This document shows, piece by piece, positions 7,889 to 15,505 of a stretch of DNA of 46,455 bases. Source of the DNA: Microvirga aerilata (GTDB lineage: Bacteria > Pseudomonadota > Alphaproteobacteria > Rhizobiales > Beijerinckiaceae); NCBI RefSeq assembly GCF_016743775.1, contig NZ_JAEQMY010000040.1, positions 1 to 46,455 of the forward strand, in the 5' to 3' direction. Below the pieces are notes generated by a model. It searched no databases, was not told the origin of the DNA, and saw only the letters and a program-made list of their open reading frames with translations. The position numbers and the translations under genes are program-made. Numbering within the stretch: position 1 is the stretch's first letter; the number at the start of each line of letters is the position of its first letter.

Positions 7889-9058
7889 ATGAAGAAGGCT
7901 GGCATTCTGCATGACGGACGGACCGCGCAGCGCAGCGGTGCGCCTGCGAAATGCTCTTCTCCTCGGCATCTACGCTCCCCGCGCGCTGCTCTCGCCGTAA
8001 CGATCCTTCTCACTGCATTCATCAGTTCCGCGCTCGCTCGCGCCCAAGGAGTAGGCTACCTGGTGCCGGCTCCCGCCACGGACAGTGTTCAAGCGGATCC
8101 GGAATATGGCTGCGACACCCCGGCCCTGCCCGTGATCTCCCTTGGCGTTCCAAGTAAGTACAGGCAGGACGATCCACGTCGCGCGACGCTCGATGAGTCT
8201 GCGAACGAGACCTACTCCAAGGCCGTGCAGCCACTGCGGGAGTATGGGAAGACTTTGGCGAAGATTGCGAACGCTTACGTAAAATCAAATCCGAAGAACC
8301 CCGCGGCAGCCGCTTGCGGGCTCACTTGGCTAAACCATTGGGCTGCGGCAGAGGCGATGACCGACATGCGCTCGCAACAGGCAAGCCTGAACCAGGGGCA
8401 GGCCGTTGCTGGTTTCGCGCTGGCTTATCTCCAAATCCGCAATGCTCCCGCTCTTGCGAAGGAGCAGAAAAAGCGCGTCGAGGATTGGCTGAAGGTGCTG
8501 GGCCGACAGGTTGCTGCCTCTATGGACAAGAACCGTGGAACGTCGGGCAAAAACAATCACCGTTATTGGAACGGCTTGAGTGCCATTGCGGCCGGTGTCG
8601 CGACCGGAGACAAATGGCTGATCGACTGGGGGGCCGACAGTGCCCGAATTGGCATCTCGCAGATCGCACCGGATGGGACCCTGCCGCTGGAGCTCAAGCG
8701 CGCGCAACGCGCTCGCGATTATCATACCTTCGCCACTGAGCCTCTGATCGCTATCGCCGAGTTGGCCCATACCCAGGGCATCGACCTCTACGCCGAAAAC
8801 AAACATGCCTTGGCGCGGCTGGTGAGCCGGGTTGTTGAATCCTTCGGGGATCCATCTTTCTTTGAGAAGATCACAGGCTCCAAGCAGGAGCCATATCCAG
8901 GCGACGGAAGTGTGCCAGGTTATCGCATCGCTTGGCTTGAGATATATCAAAGCCGCTTCCCTTCACCCAAGAACGAGGCTCTGCTAGCCACAAAGCGGCC
9001 CGTTGCATCCAGCGGCATCGGCGGGGATATGACGCTGCTGTTTCATGACAAGGATTGA
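7889..9058 (+). CDS. Polysaccharide lyase family 5 (alginate lyase AlgL-like), exported
   Basis: A secreted alpha/alpha-barrel lyase of 389 residues, resembling AlgL, which cleaves polymannuronate or related uronans by beta-elimination. The family signature NNHRYW is present at residues 222-227 (His224 and Arg225 are catalytic in the family), and LPLELKRAQRARDYHTF matches the second conserved block. The N-terminus is a long basic stretch of about 30 residues before a hydrophobic segment (ALAVTILLTAFISSALARAQ), a signal peptide or anchor. The ATG at 7889 has AAGGA upstream; an earlier ATG at 7838 has no ribosome site. There are no alginate-synthesis genes here, so a role in degrading external or own exopolysaccharide is more likely than periplasmic clearance during alginate export. 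Substrate is not certain. Confidence 0.87.
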   Translation: MKKAGILHDGRTAQRSGAPAKCSSPRHLRSPRAALAVTILLTAFISSALARAQGVGYLVPAPATDSVQADPEYGCDTPALPVISLGVPSKYRQDDPRRATLDESANETYSKAVQPLREYGKTLAKIANAYVKSNPKNPAAAACGLTWLNHWAAAEAMTDMRSQQASLNQGQAVAGFALAYLQIRNAPALAKEQKKRVEDWLKVLGRQVAASMDKNRGTSGKNNHRYWNGLSAIAAGVATGDKWLIDWGADSARIGISQIAPDGTLPLELKRAQRARDYHTFATEPLIAIAELAHTQGIDLYAENKHALARLVSRVVESFGDPSFFEKITGSKQEPYPGDGSVPGYRIAWLEIYQSRFPSPKNEALLATKRPVASSGIGGDMTLLFHDKD

Positions 9059-9246
9059 CTGCTCTGCGGCAAAGCCGACGATCCGAGCCCTTGAGCTGTG
9101 CGCTCCAGCCTTGGGCCGAGTTGCCGAAGGCTGAACCCTGGAAACCATCCAGGTCGCCTGAGCCGGATGAACCGGAACGAGCATGAGACCCGCTGCGGAG
9201 CCGCCTAATCATGAGCTCCCATCATGCGCCGCCGCCAAGATGCGCA

Positions 9247-11625
9247 TCACGGCTGGAACACCATCCGCCACCTCGGCTCACCCGGTAGGAAGGGGGCTGC
9301 TTGGCCTCTCACCCAATCCTCGTGCCCGGCCATGTAGTAGGGTGAGAGAGGATGACCGGTCTGGCTGGTCGGCATATGGAAGATGCCTGTCCCCTCGTGT
9401 CCAGGCGCAACCACAAACCGCTCCGATGCTCCCGTTGTGGGGCTTGCCACCCGGGGTTGGTAGAGGTCTCCTGGCTGCGGCTCACTCGATGGGTTCAAAA
9501 GGAGCGACAGCCCAGGCACCACTCTCGTCAGGGGGTGTCTGATCTCTGCCCGATTGGCTGCACCCCACGTGAAGGCGCCTAGCTGGCCTCCTGCTTGTGA
9601 GGCCACAGCCGACAAGGTTCTTGCAATCCCGGCGTTCACAACTGCATCCCAGCTCTGGTATCCAGCTGGCAAGAGATGAGCCGGCCGCTCCGTTATCAGG
9701 CGCCATACTGGTTCGTCCGCTTGTTTGCTCGTAATGGGACGAAGGCGCTGATCGTTGGCTTGTGCTGGCTCCCCCGCTCGCATAGGAACCGTGTAGGCAT
9801 CATAGATTGCACCGATCACTTCGGCTCGAAACGTTCTGACAAGGCGGTAGCCAACCGATTCCGGGACTGCTCGCCCTCCCCAGTTCTCCACCTCGGGGAT
9901 CAAAGGTGCGTACTGCGGATGCCCCGCACAGGCCCACAAGTGCTGAAGCAGAAGACCTTGCCACCGCTCCAGCAAAACCCCACGATCATCCAGTTGGATC
10001 GCCAGCATATCCCGCTCGTCAAATCTTTCCCTGGCCAACAGCTGATCGCGGATCTGGCGGGCCCGGGATCCGTGAGCATAAGCGCCAAAACCAAGCCGAC
10101 CAAAGGCCTCACCGCCAACTACCCGGCTATTCGCGGTCCAGACCCTTCGGTTCTCCGGGTTGTAGACGACGGGCACCTCCTGGGGCGCCAGATAACCATT
10201 CCAACCTTTGCTGCCATCAGCCCAGGACACTGGCAGTCGTCCGTCAAATCCAAAGCGCTGCGGCAGGCCGGTGGTCACGGTCCAGCCGATGTTGCCCCGC
10301 ACGTCGCCGACTACGAGGTTCTGATGCGGAATACCCAGCCGATGGGCGATACCCAGAGCATCGCGTGCTGAGCCGGTACGCTCGAGGGCCAGCATACCGC
10401 GAAGGTTCACCGCGATAGGATCGTGCGCGATCCAGCGGTACGCCAGTTTCCGTCCTTGGCGGTCGACGCCGATGACAGGCCCCCAAAGGCTCTCTTCGAC
10501 CGATAGCATCTCGCATGCTGCACCTTTGGAGCAGATTTTCTCTTCTACGCGATCCAATGGCTGGGGACCCTCGGGCGTGCGATATAGGGATGAGCCTTCC
10601 TCAGCAGGCTCCAGGATCACCACGTCACTGGTATCCACATAGCTGTTGGTGAAGCCCCATGCGATCTTGCCGTTGCTGCCAGCCACGATGTTGGGAGCCC
10701 CGGGCAGGGTTACACCGGTTATGTTCAGGTGATCTCCAGTATCCTTGTCATCGAGGATAAGTCGCGCCCGGTACCAGATGTTGGGAACACGTAGGCCAAG
10801 ATGCATGTCGTTGGCGACGATGGCAGAACCAGAGGTGCTAAGGGCCCCTCCCACAGCCCAGTTGTTGCTACCCAGGCTTGCGCTCTCAACGCTTCCGTCA
10901 CCTGCCCGTATCGGAGGATGTGCTCCCATGGAGGAATGGCGATCTGGCATGGGCGGCGTTGGCAGGTTCGAGCTATCTAGCGGGGCATCCCACGATGTTC
11001 CCTCAGGAAAGAGGAAAGCTGCCAGTGAGGATCCCAGTGCTTCCCCGGCTTCAGCGCGCCGGCGCTCCGTCCGCCCATCGTCCTCCTGCAGATCGAAGTA
11101 CATCGTGTAGACGGTCAGCACGGTGTCTTCTGCCAACCAAGGTGCAGGTGTGGAGCGCAGGAACATGTATTCGAAAGGAGGCGCCTCCAAGTCGCGCAAA
11201 CCTCGGTTGACCCCGCCGGCGTAAGCGTCAAGGACGAGGCGCTCCTCCGGTATCATTGCGGCCAGCACTGCTCGGGCGCGGCTGCGGAAGCGGTGCAGGC
11301 GGCGCTCACGGTCTTGCGTCAGAGCAGCCGTTCCGGCCAGTTCTGAAAGTTCCCCTGCCGCAAGACGGCGCTGGCCATCCATCTGGAAGAAGCGCTCCTG
11401 AGCGTGGAGGTAGCCCAAGACCCATGCAAGGTCCGCACGGCTCCTTCCAGTGAGTGTCGGCACCCCATGGGCATCTCGCGCAACAGCAACGGGAGCCGAG
11501 AGACCCGGTGCCATAACAGTGCCTTCCAGGAGCGGAAGGCTGGAGCGCAACTGCGTGTAGGCCCAGAGGCTCGCAAACAGGATCGCAAGAGCGAGTGTCC
11601 CCACCGCTGCGAGGATCCGGCTCAT
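9247..11625 (-). CDS. Penicillin acylase family Ntn hydrolase, membrane-anchored
   Basis: An N-terminal-nucleophile amidase of 792 residues that would be synthesised as one chain and cut into alpha and beta chains. A membrane segment (ILAAVGTLALAILFASLWAY) lies at the N-terminus. The self-cleavage site and nucleophile are in SLGSNNWAVGG, with Ser at about residue 253, giving an alpha chain near 250 residues as expected. VARDAHGVPTLTG and WVLGYLHAQERFFQMDGQRR are conserved early blocks. Relatives include penicillin G acylase, acyl-homoserine-lactone acylases (PvdQ, QuiP) and uncharacterised periplasmic amidases. I prefer the ATG at 11625; a TTG at 11694 lies beside a TATAAT at 11697-11702, so a transcript from that hexamer would begin too late for it. 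The gene converges on the PL5 lyase and stands alone. Confidence 0.85.
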   Translation of the reverse strand: MSRILAAVGTLALAILFASLWAYTQLRSSLPLLEGTVMAPGLSAPVAVARDAHGVPTLTGRSRADLAWVLGYLHAQERFFQMDGQRRLAAGELSELAGTAALTQDRERRLHRFRSRARAVLAAMIPEERLVLDAYAGGVNRGLRDLEAPPFEYMFLRSTPAPWLAEDTVLTVYTMYFDLQEDDGRTERRRAEAGEALGSSLAAFLFPEGTSWDAPLDSSNLPTPPMPDRHSSMGAHPPIRAGDGSVESASLGSNNWAVGGALSTSGSAIVANDMHLGLRVPNIWYRARLILDDKDTGDHLNITGVTLPGAPNIVAGSNGKIAWGFTNSYVDTSDVVILEPAEEGSSLYRTPEGPQPLDRVEEKICSKGAACEMLSVEESLWGPVIGVDRQGRKLAYRWIAHDPIAVNLRGMLALERTGSARDALGIAHRLGIPHQNLVVGDVRGNIGWTVTTGLPQRFGFDGRLPVSWADGSKGWNGYLAPQEVPVVYNPENRRVWTANSRVVGGEAFGRLGFGAYAHGSRARQIRDQLLARERFDERDMLAIQLDDRGVLLERWQGLLLQHLWACAGHPQYAPLIPEVENWGGRAVPESVGYRLVRTFRAEVIGAIYDAYTVPMRAGEPAQANDQRLRPITSKQADEPVWRLITERPAHLLPAGYQSWDAVVNAGIARTLSAVASQAGGQLGAFTWGAANRAEIRHPLTRVVPGLSLLLNPSSEPQPGDLYQPRVASPTTGASERFVVAPGHEGTGIFHMPTSQTGHPLSPYYMAGHEDWVRGQAAPFLPGEPRWRMVFQP

Positions 11626-12047
11626 CCAAGGTCGTCTCAGCACAATGCTTTGAGCAAACTCATTGGCCCACTCCTGCAAGGGGACGAGACACAAAGATTA
11701 TAAAAGGATCGAGGCGAATTATTGGTTATGATCATCCGAGGCCAGGAAGGCTTAGAACCGTTCGAGCTCCGGCAGCATTCAGCTGTGATGTCCTCGCTCC
11801 GCACTGGCGAAGAACTCCACGTCAATCCGCCATGATCAGGTCTAAATCGCTGCCTGTGCTGGACAACTTCTTGGGCAGAAATCTCGCTTCCACCACCATC
11901 CGACCCTGAACGCCCATATGGCGGTGTCCGTGGGGCATAGGCGCCGCACGATCAGTTCACAACAGCCTCTGAAAGCTACTTTATCACCCGCAACTACTTC
12001 AAGCCTCGCGCGTTGCTTGGCCATCACTGATGCTTGGAGGGTTACCG
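11626..12047. other. Intergenic region upstream of the penicillin acylase gene
   Basis: About 420 bp with no coding frame that I trust. It contains a leftward TATAAT at 11697-11702 that may be the -10 element of the acylase gene, though no good -35 hexamer lies at 16-18 bases. The rest has no recognised feature. Confidence 0.4.
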
Positions 12048-12203
12048 ATGCCCAACAAGAAGCGCCTTCACCTGTGCGGCAGTATAGGGTTTGCTTTAGC
12101 ATCGTTTGGGCTCATTGGAGCCATTGTTGCTCAGCCACTGTTGGGTGCCGTGTGGTCGCCATCGTTCACCACTGCTCTGCTGACTAAGCCTATCTCGAAA
12201 TGA
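12048..12203 (+). CDS. Possible 51-residue small membrane or exported protein
   Basis: A short frame starts at an ATG with a good GGAGG ribosome site eight bases upstream and ends with TGA at 12201. The product has a basic start (MPNKKRLHLCG), one hydrophobic segment (about residues 12-33, including FALASFGLIGAIVAQPLLGAVW) and a short polar tail. This pattern suits a single-span membrane peptide or a signal-peptide-bearing small protein. I recognise no family. Support is only the ribosome site and the hydrophobic design, so it may be chance. Confidence 0.4.
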   Translation: MPNKKRLHLCGSIGFALASFGLIGAIVAQPLLGAVWSPSFTTALLTKPISK

Positions 12204-12396
12204 GAGATGAGCGAAATATAGATTCCTTTAAGCGACTAATCTTCGCTGTAAGGAAAAGAGTTATTCAACTTCATTTTTGGACATCATTAACAAACGTTCT
12301 CATTGTGTGAATTCAGCATCGACGCAGAAGACCAAGATAACGGAACTATGCAAATCATGCACGCGTTTCACGATTTGAAATCAATGAGGTAATTCG

Positions 12397-12816
12397 ATGC
12401 GCGTTCTGTTTTCTTCTGTTATTTTGATTGTAGCTGCCCTGCCCCTTTCTGCCCAGGCTCAGACCGCTCATGAGGCTGCTGGTGCTGGTGCGGGTCTAAC
12501 TACTGGTGCTGTAGCCGGTGCGATTATCGGCGGCCCCGTTGGGGCGGCGATTGGTGGAGCAATTGGTGCTATTGCTGGTGGGGCACTTTCGAGACCTCAG
12601 GCTGCTCAGGTTCAGCAATATGTTGTGATGCAGGGAACCCCATCTGCATACGTCCAGGAGCCAGTTGTCGTGGGAAGGCCTCTGCCGCGGACAGCAGGCG
12701 TCTATGCAGTACCCTCAGGTGCGGGTGTGAACACTCAGTATCAATACTCCGTCCTCAACGAGCGTACCGTTCTGGTAGACCCCCGAACCCGACAGATCAT
12801 TCAGGTCATCGAGTAG
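12397..12816 (+). CDS. Secreted glycine-zipper protein with DUF1236-like C-terminus
   Basis: A 139-residue protein with a signal peptide (about 1-21, ending AQAQ). It has a glycine-zipper segment at about 30-65 (alternating Gly/Ala: GAIIGGPVGAAIGGAIGAI) and a C-terminal part with VVVGRPLPRTAGVYAVPSG and NERTVLVDPRTRQIIQVIE, which resembles the DUF1236 proteins abundant in Rhizobiales. Such zippers often insert in or associate with the outer membrane; the role is unknown. The ATG has GAGG about eight bases upstream. Codon use is unlike the flanking backbone, with many GCT, GGT and GTT codons, and the upstream 200 bp are AT-rich. That suggests recent acquisition or a highly expressed stress gene. 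A hairpin terminator follows. Confidence 0.75.
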   Translation: MRVLFSSVILIVAALPLSAQAQTAHEAAGAGAGLTTGAVAGAIIGGPVGAAIGGAIGAIAGGALSRPQAAQVQQYVVMQGTPSAYVQEPVVVGRPLPRTAGVYAVPSGAGVNTQYQYSVLNERTVLVDPRTRQIIQVIE

Positions 12817-12841
12817 TTTGTACATTCCATAGAAAAAGAGA

Positions 12842-12866
12842 GGGCAGCCACCTAGGCTGCCCTTGT
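12842..12866 (+). terminator. Hairpin terminator after the glycine-zipper gene
   Basis: An eight-bp stem (GGGCAGCC, 12842-12849, with GGCTGCCC, 12855-12862) closes a five-base loop 26 bases after the stop codon. The downstream T-run is short. On the opposite strand the hairpin is followed by CTCTCTTTTT, so it may also stop leftward transcription. Confidence 0.6.
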
Positions 12867-13053
12867 CATGAATAGCCAAGCAATAAAAGTGGAACCAAAC
12901 TTAGCCATCGTTGGTGCATTGGCCGCAGTTGTTCTCAATACAATCGGGATTGTCCGGTCGATAGGCGTCTGTTCGGGAAAAACATCCTGGTGCGGCTTGA
13001 TGAGTTTCCCGCCGCGATCCTTGATGGCAGTTGTCAGCAGGCGGGAGACGATG

Positions 13054-13554
13054 TCACCCGTGTTTGGTCAGGTTCTGGGCAACCAGCGGTGCGCCTAACT
13101 GCTGGAGCAGCCCGCCCTGTTTCAGTTCGCCTAATGTGATCGGTGCATAACCGAGGCGCTCGATCAGGCTCGCGATGTCAGCGTTGGCGACGGCGTCATT
13201 GCCCGAGACGAACAGAACGCGGCGTCCGCCATCCTGCGTTGGAGCGCTGGCCAGCACGGCCGCTGGAAGGGTGTTGAGGGCTTTGGCGACCCGTGCTCCC
13301 GGAACCATTTCGGCGATGACCGCCGTAGAGGAGCGACCTCCAAGATCCTTGGGCGTGAAGGCAGGAAAGTCGATGGCGTTCGTCGCATCGACAACGATCC
13401 GACCGTTCCATTGCGCAGAACCCCGGACAGCGTCAGCGACGGCCGTAAAAGGAACGGCGAGGATCACAGTATCCGCTTTCATGGCCTCGGGCAGAGCCGT
13501 CGGCGTTACGTGCGCTCCGAGCTCCGCAACCAGACCCGCAAGGGAGTCTGGTCC
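13054..13554 (-). pseudogene. NAD(P)-binding reductase remnant (coenzyme-F420-type oxidoreductase), N-terminus missing
   Basis: Read leftward, the frame from about 13554 gives GPDSLAGLVAELG, then VILAVPFTAVADAV, VVDATNAIDFPAF, VAKALNTLPAAVLA, VLFVSGNDAVA and a normal C-terminus QLGAPLVAQNLTKHG. This matches the small NADPH-dependent F420-reductase-like (YafB/NpdG type) Rossmann proteins. The first about 40 residues, including the GxGxxG nucleotide loop, are absent. They are replaced by sequence that codes for pirin in another frame. The in-frame ATG at 13482 could give a 142-residue product without a cofactor loop, which should not bind NAD(P). I therefore call it a remnant produced by a deletion. 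Confidence 0.7.
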
Positions 13555-13832
13555 TGATCCGTGGGCAATGCCACCCAGCTCTGAAAGCCGAACACTGTCC
13601 CGCCGCTCGCACGTGTTGTCTCGCTGCTCCGCATCGAATGCACGATTTCCCGTCCAGCAGTCATGACGTTGACTTCACCGGGACGAATCGGTTGCACGTA
13701 GCCCTCGCTGTAGCGGTGCAGGATCTCGCCATCGATGAGGTAGGTCAGGCTTGCAAGCCCGATGTGAGGGTGAGGCCGGGTGTCGAGGCCGTCGCCTGCC
13801 TGAAAGGCCACGGGGCCGAAGCTGTCGAGAAT
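13554..13832 (-). pseudogene. Pirin fragment, both ends missing
   Basis: The frame reads ILDSFGPVAFQAGDGLD, RPHPHIGLASLTYLIDGEI, IRPGEVNVMTAGREIVHS and FGFQSWVALP, which is the conserved central part of the pirin cupin domain, including the His-x-His metal ligands (HPHIG). The first about 40-50 residues and the whole C-terminal half are missing. After WVALP at about 13563 the pirin match ends and the reductase match begins at about 13554 in another frame. No good start codon or ribosome site precedes it; the only early candidates are GTG codons. It lies directly downstream of tRNA-Arg. Confidence 0.75.
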
Positions 13833-13876
13833 GGAAGCAGGCCTCCAACCTATGGAGGCTAAGTCTTTGAAAAGAA

Positions 13877-13953
13877 TGGCGCGCCCGAAAGGATTCGAAC
13901 CTCTGACCCCCAGATTCGTAGTCTGGTGCTCTATCCAGCTGAGCTACGGGCGC
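13877..13953 (-). tRNA. tRNA-Arg(ACG)
   Basis: A complete 77-base cloverleaf on the leftward strand. The acceptor stem pairs GCGCCCG with CGGGCGC, followed by discriminator G and an encoded CCA (13877-13879). The anticodon stem CCAGA/TCTGG encloses CTACGAA, giving anticodon ACG (A34 becomes inosine), which reads CGT, CGC and CGA. The T-arm GAGGTTCGAATCCTT is standard. Gene remnants lie immediately beyond its 3' end, a usual site for integration of islands. Confidence 0.97.
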
Positions 13954-13999
13954 TTGGTCGGCAGATCGTTGCGGGAAGCAACGTTGGCCGAGGCCGGTG

Positions 14000-14028
14000 A
14001 CATAAAGGGATCTGACGCGGTTGGCAAG
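14000..14028 (-). promoter_or_regulatory. Likely promoter of tRNA-Arg
   Basis: On the leftward strand CTTGCC (14023-14028) and TTATGT (14000-14005) are separated by exactly 17 bases. They match five and four of six positions of the rhizobial CTTGAC-N17-CTATAT consensus. The start would fall about 40 bases before the tRNA. Confidence 0.4.
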
Positions 14029-14058
14029 CCTCTTCATGCAGAAGTTTTGCCGAAAGCG

Positions 14059-15498
14059 TCAGATTGCGTTCTCAGGGGATGATCGATCCGGGATCGTGAT
14101 CTTGAAGCAGGTTTTGTCAGGCCCTTCATGAAGCCCGATCGTTCCGCCATGCAGGTCGACAAGCTCGGCCGCAATCACCAGACCGAGGCCCGTTCCGCCC
14201 TTCTGACCCGAGCCCTGGAAAGGCGTGAAGAGATTGGCCCTGGCCCGCTCCGGAATGCCCGGGCCGTTGTCCTTGACCAGGATGACCACCGCCTTGCCCT
14301 CCCGCGATGCGCTCACGTCGATGCGCGGCCTGCCCTCGGACGTTCCTGCCTGGCTCAAGGCCTGGACGGCGTTGCGCACCAGGTTCACCAGAACCCGGGA
14401 CAGCTGATCCCGATCGGCATCGATCATGAGGTCCTCAGGCACCTCGGCCTCGAAGGCGATCCCCACCTCCGGGGCGAGATCCGTCAGGTTGGACAGCTCC
14501 GCGATCAGGGGAGCCAAGGGAATGAGCCGCCGCTGCGGCAGGGGCTCGGTCGCGCGGCCGTAGGCAAGGGTGGTCTCGCAGAAGGCGATGGCCCGGTCCA
14601 GGGTGCCGACCAACCGCGGCGCGATCCGCTGGACGGACTCGTCGGTGACGCGGTCCAGGCGGTCGGTCAGGAGCTGGGCCGTGGTGAGCATGTTGCGAAG
14701 CTCGTGATTGATCTTGCTCACGGCAAGGCCGAGCTGCGCCAGGCGGCGCTTCTGGCGCAGCTCGTCGGCCAGCGTCGTCTCCATGCGGGCCAGGGCCTGC
14801 TCGGCCAGGCCGATCTCGTCGACCCGGTCCGTGGGGCGAATGACCCGCGAGGCATCCTCCGGATTGCTGGAGAACTCCGCGATGTTGCCGGTGAGCCGCC
14901 GCACGGGCCGCACGATCACCCATTGCAGGGTGAGATAAACGAGGCTGGCGGTGATGATGGAGATGAACAGCGACAGGAGCAGGATGTTGCGCGAGAACTC
15001 GACCATCGCATGACGCAGGGGACGCTGGTCGAGGATCATCTCGACGAAATCCACACCCATGCCGGAGCCGATGACCCGGATGGGCTTGTCCGCCGGGTTG
15101 AGCAGGGCGTCGAAGGCGTCGTGAACCAGGGTGTGCCATTTCGCGTCGCGCAGGTCGACGGTCTTGCTGACCTCGGGCGGCACGTCGCCTGTGGCCAGAA
15201 GGCTCCTTCGTCCGCCCCCGCGAAGGGCGATGGCCCTGGCGCCGACGCCGTGCAGCAGGCGCATCTCCAGTTCCTCGGAGAGGCTTTCCTCAGGGGCCGC
15301 ATCGAGAACCATGGCGGCGATCTGCGCGGCCGCCAGCCGGTCGTTCAGCCAAGTCAGCCTGAAATTGGCGACCGAGGGCACATAGATGAGCACCTCCGCC
15401 AGCATCACGAACATGACCGTCAGCAGCAGAAGGCGCGCCGAGAGCCCGAACTGGCTCAAGATGCGTCCTGCAAGCGACTGTGTCCGTTCCAGGCTCAT
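14059..15498 (-). CDS. HAMP-domain sensor histidine kinase (orphan)
   Basis: An inner-membrane sensor kinase of 479 residues. Membrane segments lie at about 20-40 and 172-195 around a periplasmic domain of about 130 residues, followed by HAMP (195-248), the phospho-acceptor box KINHELRNMLTTAQL (His265) and an HATPase domain. That domain shows N box VNLVRNAVQAL, G1 DNGPGIPER, F box FTPF and G2 GGTGLGL. All catalytic motifs are intact. No response-regulator gene is in the window, so its partner is elsewhere. The ATG has GAGG upstream and lies seven bases after the stop of the flavoprotein gene, placing it third in an operon with the TVP38-like protein. That context suggests it senses a redox, metal or membrane signal related to the flavoprotein, which is inference. 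Confidence 0.9.
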   Translation of the reverse strand: MSLERTQSLAGRILSQFGLSARLLLLTVMFVMLAEVLIYVPSVANFRLTWLNDRLAAAQIAAMVLDAAPEESLSEELEMRLLHGVGARAIALRGGGRRSLLATGDVPPEVSKTVDLRDAKWHTLVHDAFDALLNPADKPIRVIGSGMGVDFVEMILDQRPLRHAMVEFSRNILLLSLFISIITASLVYLTLQWVIVRPVRRLTGNIAEFSSNPEDASRVIRPTDRVDEIGLAEQALARMETTLADELRQKRRLAQLGLAVSKINHELRNMLTTAQLLTDRLDRVTDESVQRIAPRLVGTLDRAIAFCETTLAYGRATEPLPQRRLIPLAPLIAELSNLTDLAPEVGIAFEAEVPEDLMIDADRDQLSRVLVNLVRNAVQALSQAGTSEGRPRIDVSASREGKAVVILVKDNGPGIPERARANLFTPFQGSGQKGGTGLGLVIAAELVDLHGGTIGLHEGPDKTCFKITIPDRSSPENAI

Positions 15499-15505
15499 AG
15501 GGGCC

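Noticed and set aside
12868..13098. A 76-codon rightward frame after the glycine-zipper gene
   Set aside because: It begins next to a terminator without a ribosome site, shows no family pattern and ends in the antisense of the reductase remnant.
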